A stretch of DNA of 64,000 nucleotides from Mycolicibacterium brisbanense (GTDB lineage: Bacteria; Actinomycetota; Actinomycetes; Mycobacteriales; Mycobacteriaceae). Below, piece after piece: positions 1-8,528 of this stretch. The translations under genes and the position numbers were made by a program. The stretch lies in assembly GCF_001570425.1 (NCBI RefSeq), contig NZ_BCSX01000051.1:62001-126000 (forward strand), written 5' to 3'. How positions within the stretch are numbered: position 1 is the first letter of the stretch; each line of letters opens with the position of its first letter. Below the pieces are notes generated by a model. The model did no database searches and was not told the origin of the DNA. It saw only the letters and a list, made by a program, of their open reading frames with translations.

Positions 1-1
1 G

Positions 2-2845
2 GTCGCGGTGGTGTCGGCGGCCGCCGCTCAGGCTCTCGCCGATGCCGACGTGGCCATCGGTATCGCAAACGGGGATACCGGTGTATGGCATGCCGATCTG
101 CTGTACGACGACCTGGCGGGCGTTTGGCATGTATTGCACGCGCTGCCCGCCGCGCGCCGGGCGAGCCACCGTGGCGTCGAGCTGGCCCTCGGCGGTTCAC
201 TGCTAGGTGCGCTGTTGATGATCCCCGGTGTGCGCGGGCGCGGGCCCGGCCCGGTGACCGCGGGCGCAGGTGCCGGAGCCTGGACCGGTCTGATGCTCGC
301 GCGCAACGCACTGAAGTGCGAAACCCCTTCTCCAGCACCGCTATACGAGTGGCACGGCATGTCACCGAGAGAAGTGCGGGCGCTGCTCCCCGCTCCGCCC
401 GACCCCCGGCGAAGACCACGTGCCCGGGTGAGTGGAGGCGCCGTGGCGGTGCTGCGCGGCACGCGCGCGGTTGCGGGTCCCGTGGCACGGGCGATCGCCG
501 ACTTCACCGACGCGGTCCGCGACGAGTTGTCCGATCCGCTGACCCCGGTGCTCGCGGTGGGGGCCGCGGCCAGTGCGGTTCTCGGGTCGCCGGTCGACGC
601 AGTTCTTGTCGGGTCGGTGCTCGGCGGCAATGCGGTGCTGGCCGCCGTCCAGCGCGTTCGTGCCGAGCGGCTGCTCAGGAGGCTGATCACCGGGCAAGAT
701 CCGGTGGCGCGCAGGATGTCCGCCGACGGGCAGGTGCACAACGTCGGTAGCACCGAGCTGCGTCCAGGAGATGTGGTCGTGGTCGCAGCGGGCGAAGTGG
801 TTCCCGCCGATGCCCGGCTCACCGACGCTGTCGACCTCGAGGTCGACGAGTCCGCGTTGACCGGTGAATCGCTCCCCGTGGTCAAGCATGTCCACGAGAC
901 ACCGGCCGCCCCACTGGCCGAACGGGCATGCATGCTGCATGCCACCACGACCGTGGTCGCGGGATCGGCAGTCGCCATCGTCACCGCGGTGGGCGCCGAC
1001 ACCCAGGCACACCGCGCGGTCCACGGCATTCGTACGCGGGCGCCCGATGTCGGATTGCAGAGTCAGCTGCGCACTTTGACCAACAAGGCCTGGCCGTTCA
1101 GTCTCTTCGGCGGCGCGTTGGTCAGCGGGCTCGGATTGCTGCGGCACACCGGTCTGCGCGAGGCCGTCAGCAGCGGGGTGGCCGTGGGCGTGGCGGCGGT
1201 TCCCGAAGGTCTGCCACTGGTGGCGACCCTGGCGCAGCAGGCCTCGGCTCGGCGGCTCACCCGGTGCGGTGTGCTGGTCCGCGCCCCTCGCTCCGTCGAA
1301 GCACTCGGCCGCGTCGATGTCGTCTGCTTCGACAAGACCGGGACACTGAGCGAAAACCGGTTGCGCGTCGTGCAGGTCGAGCACGCATCCGGGATGTCCG
1401 CTGAACACGTTCTCGCTCAGGCTGGTTCGGCCACACCACCGCCGAATGGCGACCGGCACGAACACGCGACCGACCTCGCGGTCGCCGAGGCGGCACGCGG
1501 TCAGGAGATGACCGAAATCGACACCGATGCAATACATCTCCCGTTTCGTTCGGGACGGCCGTTCTCGGCTTCCATCAACGGAACGCGGCTGTGCGTCAAG
1601 GGCGCTCCCGAGGTGGTACTCGCGGACTGCGACGGCGCCGAAACGGCCGACGTGTGGCAGCGGGTCCAGACCATGGCCGCCGACGGCTTGCGCGTCATCG
1701 CGGTCGCGCATCGGGAACTCTCGGAGCGCCAGGCCGCGGCGGCCCGTGACGACTCCGAGTTCTTCGCGGCGTTGTGCGTCGAGAATCTGTGCTACAGCGG
1801 ATTGCTCGGGTTGTCCGACACGCCGCGGCCGGATGCGGAGGAGGTCCTGGCGAGCCTTTCCGATCGTGGTATCGGGATCCGGTTGATCACCGGCGACCAT
1901 CCGGTCACCGCAGCGGCGATTGCCACGCGGCTGGGGTTGTCCGTATCCGTCGGCGATGTGATCAGTGGCTCGCAATGGGAGTCGATGCCGCGCCGGCTGC
2001 GGGAACGCGCGGTACGCGAGGGGATCGTCTTCGCGCGCATGTCTCCGGAGCACAAGGTGCAAGTGGTGGAGACGCTCGAGAAAACCGGGCTGGTGTGCGC
2101 CATGGTCGGCGACGGCGCCAACGATGCGGCCGCGATCAGAACCGCGACGGTCGGCATCGGAGTCGCCTCCCGGGGCAGTGATCCCGCCCGCACGGCAGCA
2201 GATGTGATGCTGCTCGACGGCCGCATCAGCTCGCTGTTGGATGCGCTGGACGAAGGACGTCAGCTGTGGGACCGGGTCCAGGCCGCAGTGTCGATCCTGT
2301 TGGGCGGCAACGCCGGTGAGGTGGCATTCGCGGTGGCAGGGACCGCGCTCACCGGGCGAGCGCCGCTGAACACCCGGCAACTGCTGTTGGTGAACATGTT
2401 GACCGACGCGTTGCCCGCGGCGGCGCTGGCGGTGGCTCCGCCCGATCCGGGGGCGCAATCCGGGGCGCGGGGACCTGATCAGGCTGCGCTGTGGCGCGCA
2501 GTGGGGATACGCGGTGCCACCACGGCCAGCGCCGCGACCGCAGCGTGGGTGGTGGGCCTTGCCACCGGGCGCCGCAGCCGGGCCTCGACGATCGCGCTGA
2601 TCGCTCTGGTGGCAGCGCAACTGGGTCAGACACTGATCGACTCCCGCAGCGCGTTGGTGATCGGCACCGCCGCCGGTTCACTCGTCGCGCTCGGCGTCGT
2701 GATCAGCACGCCCGGGGTGAGCCATCTTCTGGGCAACACACCGCTGGGCCCGGTGGGGTGGGCGCAAGCTCTGAGCTGTGCGGCCGTCGCGACCGGTATC
2801 GCCGCGCTCGTGACGCTGCGGGCTCACGATAGGAGAGGGGAATGA
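2..2845 (+). CDS. P-type cation-transporting ATPase, CtpH/CtpI type (5' end outside window)
   Basis: C-terminal part of a membrane P-type ATPase; the frame is open to the left edge, so the start lies upstream. Seen: TGES of the actuator domain (about nt 860), PEGLP in the following membrane segment, the phosphorylation motif DKTGT with its Asp at nt 1331, and the hinge MVGDGANDAA near nt 2102. The segment ADADVAIGI close to the left edge looks like a second, degenerate ATPase domain, as in the very long mycobacterial CtpH/CtpI proteins (about 1500-1600 residues, family knowledge). The PEGLP motif leans towards Ca/Mg-type rather than heavy-metal pumps, but the transported ion cannot be read from the sequence. 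A small membrane-protein gene follows directly. Confidence 0.85.
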   Translation, partial: VAVVSAAAAQALADADVAIGIANGDTGVWHADLLYDDLAGVWHVLHALPAARRASHRGVELALGGSLLGALLMIPGVRGRGPGPVTAGAGAGAWTGLMLARNALKCETPSPAPLYEWHGMSPREVRALLPAPPDPRRRPRARVSGGAVAVLRGTRAVAGPVARAIADFTDAVRDELSDPLTPVLAVGAAASAVLGSPVDAVLVGSVLGGNAVLAAVQRVRAERLLRRLITGQDPVARRMSADGQVHNVGSTELRPGDVVVVAAGEVVPADARLTDAVDLEVDESALTGESLPVVKHVHETPAAPLAERACMLHATTTVVAGSAVAIVTAVGADTQAHRAVHGIRTRAPDVGLQSQLRTLTNKAWPFSLFGGALVSGLGLLRHTGLREAVSSGVAVGVAAVPEGLPLVATLAQQASARRLTRCGVLVRAPRSVEALGRVDVVCFDKTGTLSENRLRVVQVEHASGMSAEHVLAQAGSATPPPNGDRHEHATDLAVAEAARGQEMTEIDTDAIHLPFRSGRPFSASINGTRLCVKGAPEVVLADCDGAETADVWQRVQTMAADGLRVIAVAHRELSERQAAAARDDSEFFAALCVENLCYSGLLGLSDTPRPDAEEVLASLSDRGIGIRLITGDHPVTAAAIATRLGLSVSVGDVISGSQWESMPRRLRERAVREGIVFARMSPEHKVQVVETLEKTGLVCAMVGDGANDAAAIRTATVGIGVASRGSDPARTAADVMLLDGRISSLLDALDEGRQLWDRVQAAVSILLGGNAGEVAFAVAGTALTGRAPLNTRQLLLVNMLTDALPAAALAVAPPDPGAQSGARGPDQAALWRAVGIRGATTASAATAAWVVGLATGRRSRASTIALIALVAAQLGQTLIDSRSALVIGTAAGSLVALGVVISTPGVSHLLGNTPLGPVGWAQALSCAAVATGIAALVTLRAHDRRGE

Positions 2846-2846
2846 C

Positions 2847-3116
2847 ATGGTGCAGAGGTCGCCGACGAAGCGCCACCTGACCGTCAACGAGAGGATCCGG
2901 GAAGCGGACACCGTCGAGATCGGGCTGCCATTATTGGGCACGGTGCGCATCCGGCAACCCGAACGGCTGGTCTACTACGGCGCTGTCGCCGTGCTGGCGG
3001 CAGCCGAGATCATCGAGTGGCCGGTGGCTCTGGTGCTCGGTGTGGGCCATGCGCTGGCCGACAACCACCACAGCAAGGTTGTGCAAGAACTGGGTTCAGC
3101 TCTTGAAGAAGCATGA
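2847..3116 (+). CDS. small hypothetical membrane-associated protein
   Basis: 89 residues, starting one base after the stop of the P-type ATPase, with a purine-rich ribosome site (GGAGAGGGGAATGAC) that overlaps the end of that gene; the two are almost certainly cotranscribed. A charged N-terminus is followed by a hydrophobic stretch (residues about 45-70, YYGAVAVLAAAEIIEWPVAL) and a His-containing tail (GHALADNHHSK). I do not recognise a named family. The position suggests an accessory protein of the ion pump, which is inference only. Confidence 0.7.
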   Translation: MVQRSPTKRHLTVNERIREADTVEIGLPLLGTVRIRQPERLVYYGAVAVLAAAEIIEWPVALVLGVGHALADNHHSKVVQELGSALEEA

Positions 3117-3125
3117 TGTGCGCCG

Positions 3126-3449
3126 TCATTCGACGACGTCGTAGAACGAATCACCGTCTTCCGGTGTGCCGTCGATCTGCCCCTTGGTGCGCGCCTGTTC
3201 GTTGCGCGTGAGCGCATCCGGCTCCGACTCGGATCCGCGCGGCGACATCGTGTCGTCCGGATCAGTCGCCACATCGTCCGGTGACGTGTCGGGGGTTTCC
3301 TCGGCAAGCCGATCATCCAGCGACTCGTTTTCCTTCGGTTCGATCCATTGCTCGGGCGGATCCACCGTCTGGTCTCCGTCGTCGTTGCGGACCTCGTCGG
3401 AGTCGAGGCTCTCCTGCTGGTCGAGCATGTTGTCGTCTTCTCGTGCCAT
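3126..3449 (-). CDS. DUF5709-like acidic hypothetical protein
   Basis: 107 residues from the ATG at 3449 (MAREDDN...). A longer frame reaches 3530, but its first 27 residues look non-coding. The protein is very acidic and low in hydrophobic residues, with no signal peptide or membrane segment. The core ESLDDRLAEETPD resembles the ESLDxRLAxEEPD motif I associate with actinobacterial DUF5709 proteins, of unknown function. It is convergent with the preceding small gene and divergent from the AI-2E permease. The family assignment is from memory of the motif and is moderate. Confidence 0.65.
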   Translation of the reverse strand: MAREDDNMLDQQESLDSDEVRNDDGDQTVDPPEQWIEPKENESLDDRLAEETPDTSPDDVATDPDDTMSPRGSESEPDALTRNEQARTKGQIDGTPEDGDSFYDVVE

Positions 3450-3545
3450 CACCGCAGATTGCCCGTCGCCGTGGTCGGCCAAACCGGACGACACGGCTTG
3501 CGCATTACCGGTTTCGACTTGGCCCCACACGGCAACTCCACGGGC

Positions 3546-4676
3546 ATGCCGATGTCGGGGCCTCGCGGAGATGATGCGGCGGTGACACCGGTTGTGCGGC
3601 GGACCGCCGAGTGGGCGTGGCGGCTACTCGTGATCGCGGTGGCAGTGGTGGTGTTGTTCGAGGCGTTGCTGCGCCTTGGCGTGGTGGTGGTTCCGGTCGC
3701 GCTGGCGATGCTCGTCACGGCATTGCTGCTGCCGGTGGTCGACCTGCTGGACCGGTTCGGCGCTCCACGCGGAGTGGCGGTCGCGTTGGTGATGGTGGCC
3801 GGGCTGGCCGTGGTGAGCGGGATACTGGCGTTTGTCATCACCCAATTCATCGACGGTGCCCCCGGTTTGGTCGATCAGGTCACCCACAGCATCGACTCGA
3901 CTCGCGACTGGCTGATCAACGGGCCTGCTCACCTCAGTCCGGATCAGATCAATCATGCCGGCGACACGGCGATCCAGTCTCTGCGCAACCACCAGGAACA
4001 GCTCACCACCGGTGCGTTGTCCACCGCGGGAACTCTGTCGGAGATCCTCACCGGTGCGCTGCTGGGCCTCTTCACGGTGATCTTCTTTCTGCTCGACGGC
4101 CGGAATATCTGGCGATTCGTCACGTTGATCGCGCCGTCGAACATGCGCGAGCGGATCCGCAAGGCAGGCAACGCCGGATTCCACTCCCTGATCGGCTACA
4201 TCCGTGCGACGTCGCTCGTCGCCCTCGTCGACGCCGCGGGTATCGGCACCGCGCTGGCCATCATGGGCATACCGCTTGCGTTGCCGTTGGCATCGGTGGT
4301 GTTCCTCGGTGCGTTCATCCCATTGATCGGGGCACTGGTCTCCGGATTTCTCGCGATCGTGGTGGCCCTGTTGGCCAAAGGGCTGCTGTACGCACTCATC
4401 ACGCTCGGCGTCATCGTGGCCGTCATGCAGATCGAGGCGCACGTTCTGCAGCCTCTGGTGATGGGCCGGGCGGTATCCATCCATCCGCTGGCCGTGGTCC
4501 TCGGCATCACCGCAGGTGGAGTACTGGCCGGAGTCGTCGGAGCGTTGCTGGCAGTGCCGACCATTGCGTTCGTCAACAGTGCCGCACGGGTACTGATGAG
4601 GGAACAGCCTGTGCCGCAGGACAGTTCCGTCGACGGCGCCGCGCTCGGACGTTCGGCTGAAGGAGCCAGATCATGA
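3546..4676 (+). CDS. AI-2E family transporter (permease)
   Basis: 376 residues when started at the ATG at 3546; ATG 3552 and GTG 3582 are alternatives, and the region before 3546 is antisense to a neighbour and probably not coding. Hydrophobic segments occur near the N-terminus (VVVLFEALLRLGVVVVPVAL), in the middle (GALLGLFTVIFFLLDGRNIW) and in a C-terminal cluster (IGALVSGFLAIVVALLAKG), the usual arrangement of the AI-2E/PerM family. Members export small molecules or act as Na+/H+ antiporters; the substrate here is unknown. The stop overlaps the start of the DNA glycosylase gene (ATGA), implying translational coupling. Confidence 0.88.
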   Translation: MPMSGPRGDDAAVTPVVRRTAEWAWRLLVIAVAVVVLFEALLRLGVVVVPVALAMLVTALLLPVVDLLDRFGAPRGVAVALVMVAGLAVVSGILAFVITQFIDGAPGLVDQVTHSIDSTRDWLINGPAHLSPDQINHAGDTAIQSLRNHQEQLTTGALSTAGTLSEILTGALLGLFTVIFFLLDGRNIWRFVTLIAPSNMRERIRKAGNAGFHSLIGYIRATSLVALVDAAGIGTALAIMGIPLALPLASVVFLGAFIPLIGALVSGFLAIVVALLAKGLLYALITLGVIVAVMQIEAHVLQPLVMGRAVSIHPLAVVLGITAGGVLAGVVGALLAVPTIAFVNSAARVLMREQPVPQDSSVDGAALGRSAEGARS

Positions 4677-5326
4677 CGGCCAGACGAGTCGAAGGGGCAG
4701 CCGCCTACGTCCCCGAGACGACTGACCTCGAGCGTCTCGCCGGTGCCGTGCAGGACTGTCGCGGGTGCGACTTGTTCCGCGACACGACCCAGGCCGTGTT
4801 CGGCGCGGGGACGGCGGCGGCCGCCATGATGTTGGTCGGCGAGCAGCCTGGTGATCGGGAGGACCTCGACGGGCGGCCCTTTGTCGGACCGGCCGGTCGG
4901 GTCCTAGACGACGCCCTGCTCGCCGCCGAGATCACCAGGAAGCAGGTCTATCTGACCAACGCCGTCAAACATTTCAAGTTCACCCGGGCGGCCGGTCAAA
5001 AGCGTCGCATCCACAAGACGCCGAGCCGGACCGAAGTGGTCGCCTGCCGGCCGTGGTTGTTCGCCGAACTGGGCGCCGTACAGCCCGATGTGCTGGTACT
5101 ACTCGGCGCAACGGCGGCAAAAGCATTGATGGGAAACGATTTCCGTCTTTCCGCTCATCGCGGCGAGGTATTGCGGCCACCCGATACGGTCATGGCCGGC
5201 AACGATCTGCAGGTCGTGGTGAGCATCCACCCGTCTGCTGTACTGCGCACACCGCGCGAGGACCGGGACGCGGCCTATGACGGGCTGGTGGCCGACCTGC
5301 GGCTGGCCGCGTCGCTGCTCGCCTGA
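4673..5326 (+). CDS. udgX: UdgX-type uracil-DNA glycosylase (family 4-related, Fe-S)
   Basis: 217 residues. Motif A GEQPGD (family 4 active site), FVGPAGR, N-terminal CRGC plus ACRPW as probable iron-sulfur ligands, and HPSAVL towards the C-terminus. The insertion TRAAGQKRRIHKTPSR contains the KRRIH loop that defines UdgX; in M. smegmatis UdgX the loop His forms a covalent bond with the abasic sugar after uracil removal (established knowledge). Where ordinary family 4 enzymes have Cys in TNxVKC, this has TNAVKH. It removes uracil from DNA and probably remains covalently bound. It starts within the stop of the AI-2E gene. The M. smegmatis udgX I know of lies elsewhere (MSMEG_0265), so this may be a second copy or a relocated one. 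Confidence 0.9.
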   Translation: MTARRVEGAAAYVPETTDLERLAGAVQDCRGCDLFRDTTQAVFGAGTAAAAMMLVGEQPGDREDLDGRPFVGPAGRVLDDALLAAEITRKQVYLTNAVKHFKFTRAAGQKRRIHKTPSRTEVVACRPWLFAELGAVQPDVLVLLGATAAKALMGNDFRLSAHRGEVLRPPDTVMAGNDLQVVVSIHPSAVLRTPREDRDAAYDGLVADLRLAASLLA

Positions 5327-5330
5327 CCCG

Positions 5331-5822
5331 TCACGCGTCATGCCCGGGGTCCAGGTCCGCGACATCGGCCAGAGTGACCAGTTGACCGAGTGAGGCCGGT
5401 GCCTGTCCCGCCACCGGCTCCAGTAGATGACCCACATGGTCACCCATGTCGACCCGGGTGAGCACCCTGCCGACGAACCACGCCGCCGCATCATCGAGGA
5501 TCGGCATGTTCTGCGTCCCGCCGTGCCAGGTGCAGCGAGCGAATTTGTCACACGTGTCTCCGGTCTGGCCACCGAACAACCGCGCCAGCTCGGCGTGTTG
5601 ACGGCTCACGACATGAACTGCCAGATGATCCGCATCGCGAGCGATGCGGTAGGTGTAGTTGCGCTTGGACAACCCGATCAGAAACCGCGGCGGCTGGATG
5701 CTGCACTGACTCGCAAAGCCGACGAGGCAACCCGCGCGGCGACCGTCGTTCGCGGTCGTGACGATGAACATGGGGTAGTCCAACTGGCTGACGAGCCGCT
5801 CAAACGCATCCGATTCCGACAC
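5331..5822 (-). CDS. flavin reductase-like FMN-binding protein
   Basis: 163 residues from the GTG at 5822, chosen because GGAAAGGGGC lies 7-8 bases upstream; a GTG at 5840 is the alternative. The sequence has the layout of the flavin reductase split barrel: YPMFIVTTANDGRRAGCLVG, the IQPPRFLIGLSKRNYT strand, and HVVSRQHAELARLFGG. Such proteins bind FMN or F420 and reduce flavin or act on small substrates. It ends 4 bases from the end of the convergent udgX gene. No partner oxygenase is adjacent, so the substrate is unknown. Confidence 0.82.
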   Translation of the reverse strand: MSESDAFERLVSQLDYPMFIVTTANDGRRAGCLVGFASQCSIQPPRFLIGLSKRNYTYRIARDADHLAVHVVSRQHAELARLFGGQTGDTCDKFARCTWHGGTQNMPILDDAAAWFVGRVLTRVDMGDHVGHLLEPVAGQAPASLGQLVTLADVADLDPGHDA

Positions 5823-5930
5823 GACACAGCCCCTTTCCACGCCTCATCGCCCTGCAGTGCGACGGGCTCCTCGAATGTCGACGTGCGAGTACCCACATTG
5901 AGCGAAGGTGTCACCGCCGCCTGCGAGTCA

Positions 5931-6200
5931 CTACCTGCCATGCATCTTCGCGCGCACTTCCATCGAGGTCTGCCGGGCATCGGCGGCGCGCTCGCGGGCG
6001 GCGCGGGCTTTCGAGCGCGTTTGCCGGGCGACGGCGATCGCATCGGCAAGGGCGGGCGGCGGCAGAGTGTCCATCGCGGCTTGCCGGTGAGCACGCTCCC
6101 GGTACGCCTTCTGCCGGCATGAGCCGGTGCAGTAACGCGCGTCGGCACGACCATAAAAGGACGCGCCGCATTCCCAACAGTGCTTGCGTGTCGCGGCCAT
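5931..6200 (-). CDS. small zinc-ribbon-like protein
   Basis: 89 residues. The N-terminal third carries four cysteines in a treble-clef-like pattern (CWEC, then RYCTGSC) followed by RQKAYRERAHR, and the remainder is a basic, Ala/Arg-rich helix (RQTRSKARAARERAADA). It probably binds zinc and nucleic acid, by motif only. The start is immediately preceded on the promoter side by a perfect 7-bp inverted repeat (6209-6226) that could be its operator. I know of no characterised homologue. Confidence 0.7.
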   Translation of the reverse strand: MAATRKHCWECGASFYGRADARYCTGSCRQKAYRERAHRQAAMDTLPPPALADAIAVARQTRSKARAARERAADARQTSMEVRAKMHGR

Positions 6201-6208
6201 GACGCCAT

Positions 6209-6226
6209 GTTACGGCTATCCGTAAC
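6209..6226. promoter_or_regulatory. candidate operator, inverted repeat GTTACGG-N4-CCGTAAC
   Basis: A perfect 7-bp inverted repeat with a 4-bp spacer sits 8 bases upstream of the zinc-ribbon gene. Its size and symmetry suit a TetR-type dimer site. No such regulator lies beside it, so the binder is unknown. Confidence 0.4.
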
Positions 6227-6465
6227 GCGTAAAAACAAGATCGTTGAAACGCCAAGGGCGGCAGCGGAAATCGACGATCGATCCACAGCCGAGTCATAAG
6301 ACAGTTGGGCTGGGCGGCGGTATGGTCGTGGCATCGCCGCCTGTTCGAACGGACGGCTGCGAAATGGGTGGCGAGGTATGTGTCCGCGCCTGCGACTGCG
6401 AACGTCCGCTCGCGGTGCGGCAGGTCGAAGTGAAGCCAGGGTCGGGCGAGAAACGGGGGTTTGCG

Positions 6466-6912
6466 ATGACTGTTGCCGCCGCGACCGTTGTGTGCACGTC
6501 ATTCGCCGACGCTCTGGAACGTACCCGGGAATCTCTGTCGCAGAACGGGTTTCACATCACCAACGAAGTGGACGTGACGGCCACGATACGGCAGAAACAT
6601 GCCGTCGACATGGAGCGCTACCTCATTCTTGACGCCTGTCATCCGCGGTTCGTGACCCGGCGCGCCGGTGACAGTGCTCCGTCCGGCGCTCTGCGGCTGG
6701 TGTGCAACGTCGTCGTCCGGGTTGATCCGGCGACCGTCGGCAATGTCATCATCGAGGTGATGAACCCCTGTGTGCTGTCGGACGGCAGCGACGGGGTGGG
6801 CCACGACGACGTCGCCCATAGTGACATCGCCGGTCAGGTCGGCGTCGCGTTGCGGGCCGTGATCGACGGGCTCGTGGCACGGGATGAAGGGGTGACCAAT
6901 CTTCCCGGCTGA
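6466..6912 (+). CDS. DUF302 family protein
   Basis: 148 residues from the ATG at 6466, which follows an AACGGGGGTTTGCG ribosome site; the frame extends further upstream but that part is not protein-like. The order SFADALERTRESLSQNGF, then NEVDVTATI and ILDACHPRF matches the DUF302 fold (family pattern: alternating helix and strand with an ILxACxP motif). In some bacteria DUF302 domains occur with thioredoxin or metal proteins, but the function is unresolved. It stands alone. A SigF-type promoter begins 17 bases beyond its stop and belongs to what follows. Confidence 0.78.
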   Translation: MTVAAATVVCTSFADALERTRESLSQNGFHITNEVDVTATIRQKHAVDMERYLILDACHPRFVTRRAGDSAPSGALRLVCNVVVRVDPATVGNVIIEVMNPCVLSDGSDGVGHDDVAHSDIAGQVGVALRAVIDGLVARDEGVTNLPG

Positions 6913-6928
6913 AAGTTGTCCTCGGCAG

Positions 6929-6954
6929 GTTTGACAGGACCGGCCCGCGGGTAC
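6929..6954 (+). promoter_or_regulatory. SigF-type promoter (GTTT-N16-GGGTAC)
   Basis: GTTT at 6929-6932 and GGGTAC at 6949-6954, spacing 16. It matches the mycobacterial SigF form GTTT-N15-17-GGGTA. Only 11 bases separate the -10 from the ATG of the 48-codon ORF at 6966. Confidence 0.6.
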
Positions 6955-6965
6955 GTCAAGCCGTC

Positions 6966-7112
6966 ATGTGGTTGACCCGATCAGTGGCGACAGCACTGGA
7001 TTTCTTGCGAGCCGAGAACCCCTTCCCGCATGGTCATATCGCGGCGGTCGTGTTGCTGCGCCACAGCGCCGCAGAATCGTCGGCCGGCACCGTCAGGAAG
7101 GGTGCGCCGTAG
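6966..7112 (+). CDS. 48-residue ORF behind a SigF-type promoter, possibly a truncated protein
   Basis: ATG at 6966, stop TAG at 7110-7112. The opening MWLTRSVATALDFLRAENP loosely recalls the start of actinobacterial DUF3349 proteins (about 100 residues, motif LRAGYP), so this may be a truncated member; the similarity is weak. If transcription starts about 7 bases after the -10 the message is nearly leaderless. The last 20 bases overlap the 3' end of the convergent AraC gene. Support comes mainly from the promoter position, so the call is tentative. Confidence 0.35.
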   Translation: MWLTRSVATALDFLRAENPFPHGHIAAVVLLRHSAAESSAGTVRKGAP

Positions 7113-8067
7113 CCTCGGAACCCCGATGCAACGGATTGAGCAGTTCCTGCGGCGAGCACCCGTAATGTTCGCGGTGATACGCGGCGAACCGGCCGGCGTG
7201 CCCGAAGCCCCACCGGCGCGCGACCTCGCCCACCATCGTCGTCTCGTCGGCTGCGAGCAGGTCGAGATGAGCGTGGTGCAGGCGCACGCGGCGCAGGTAC
7301 TCCATGGGTGTGCAGTCACGGTGCCTGCGGAAGAGGTATTGCAGAGCCCGGGGCGTCACGTAGACAGCGGCGGCGATATCGGAAAGTGAGATATCGGTGT
7401 GGGCGTTGTCGTCGATGAATGCGATGGCACGGCGCAACAGGACCGGGGAGCTGTCACGACGATCCTGTGCGGTCGGTTCCACGATCGAGTCATTGGGCAA
7501 AGTCGCCAGCAGGACGGCGGCGACATGCTGCTCCAACATCCCGGCCAGCAGCGGATTGCCCTGCAACTGGGGGTTGGCAGCGCACCGGCGCAGGTAACCG
7601 ATGAGGTTGGCGAGCTGCTGGTTGGCTGCGGCCGTCACCGGGGCGGAACCGGTGATGTGCACAGGATCGTGCGCGCCCGTGACACTGGTCAAGCTGCTGG
7701 GGTCCACGACGAGTACGTGATAGCGGCCACGCATTACCCGTCCCTCGAACGGCGGTGCCTCGCGCGGTCCGAACGCGGTCACCTCGCCGGGGCGCGAACG
7801 TATGCTTCGTGACCAGGGCGAACGTTGTTCGATACCGCCGCTGGCCACATGACAAACCAGGATCTGCGTAGGTGGATCCATCTCGTAACCGAAGGCGCAA
7901 CCGTAATCGGCGGTGTCGACACCGATGGGCCCGATGGTCGAGCGTTCGATGCGCATCGGAGTGGGTGCACCGCGATGCGGCGTCATGATCCGCATCTTCG
8001 AGAAGATCGTGCTCAACGTGGCCTCGGCAGCGCCGATGTCATCGGTATCGAGCAGAACGGCGGACAT
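7093..8067 (-). CDS. AraC family transcriptional regulator
   Basis: 324 residues from the ATG at 8067, with AGGGG seven bases upstream; the frame runs open to 8106. The N-terminal part (about 1-200) resembles the cupin-like effector/AraC-binding domain, and the C-terminal 100 residues form a double helix-turn-helix: ISLSDIAAAVYVTPRALQYL and MVGEVARRWGFGHAGRF followed by YRxxYGCSPQE, the AraC signature. It should bind DNA and regulate a nearby or distant operon in response to a small molecule. No obvious metabolic operon is adjacent. Confidence 0.9.
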   Translation of the reverse strand: MSAVLLDTDDIGAAEATLSTIFSKMRIMTPHRGAPTPMRIERSTIGPIGVDTADYGCAFGYEMDPPTQILVCHVASGGIEQRSPWSRSIRSRPGEVTAFGPREAPPFEGRVMRGRYHVLVVDPSSLTSVTGAHDPVHITGSAPVTAAANQQLANLIGYLRRCAANPQLQGNPLLAGMLEQHVAAVLLATLPNDSIVEPTAQDRRDSSPVLLRRAIAFIDDNAHTDISLSDIAAAVYVTPRALQYLFRRHRDCTPMEYLRRVRLHHAHLDLLAADETTMVGEVARRWGFGHAGRFAAYHREHYGCSPQELLNPLHRGSEATAHPS

Positions 8068-8528
8068 CGCACTCACCCCTGGACAGCACAAAACGACCAA
8101 CGGCATCGTTCTGAGCCGACCTACGTTGCCCAGGTTATCCGAACTTCGCGGGAAGCCTGGTCACGGCCGCCCGAGGCCACCGAACGAAAAGCGATATCCG
8201 CAAAACGAACGGCCTCCGTGTGGCGCCCGGCGCGCCGGGGCGCCCAGCGACTGATACCAGTGGGCTCCCAAGGTCACGGTTCATTAAGAAGACGGCCGAA
8301 TTTCTGTGGGACTATCGAGTTTTCTGACGAATTCGGCGCGAAATGCAGTCAATGTCACGGCGAGCGGGTGTAACGCGGGGTGTTGTTCGCCCGTCGCGAA
8401 CTGGCTACCGGGCGCTGGCGCCCCGCCTACCGCAAATCGCAGCGCGGTTAACGGCTTTCGGTCCGCGCTACCGTGGATTTCGGGGTTGGGGAAATCACCG
8501 ACAATTCGCAGTCAAAGAAAGAACGATC
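8068..8528. other. 461-bp intergenic region upstream of divergent AraC and haemophore genes
   Basis: No gene supported. It holds the promoters of the flanking divergent genes. A near-perfect GC palindrome (GGCGCCCGG/CCGGGGCGCC) lies at 8222-8244, and an AT-richer stretch occurs around 8281-8345. I see no SigF-type match. Frames crossing it have no protein-like composition. Confidence 0.5.

Noticed and set aside
362..2620. 752-codon open frame on the minus strand across the P-type ATPase
   Set aside because: Antisense shadow of a GC-rich gene; the translation is rich in Arg, Gly, His and Gln with no domain, and the plus strand encodes a clear ATPase.
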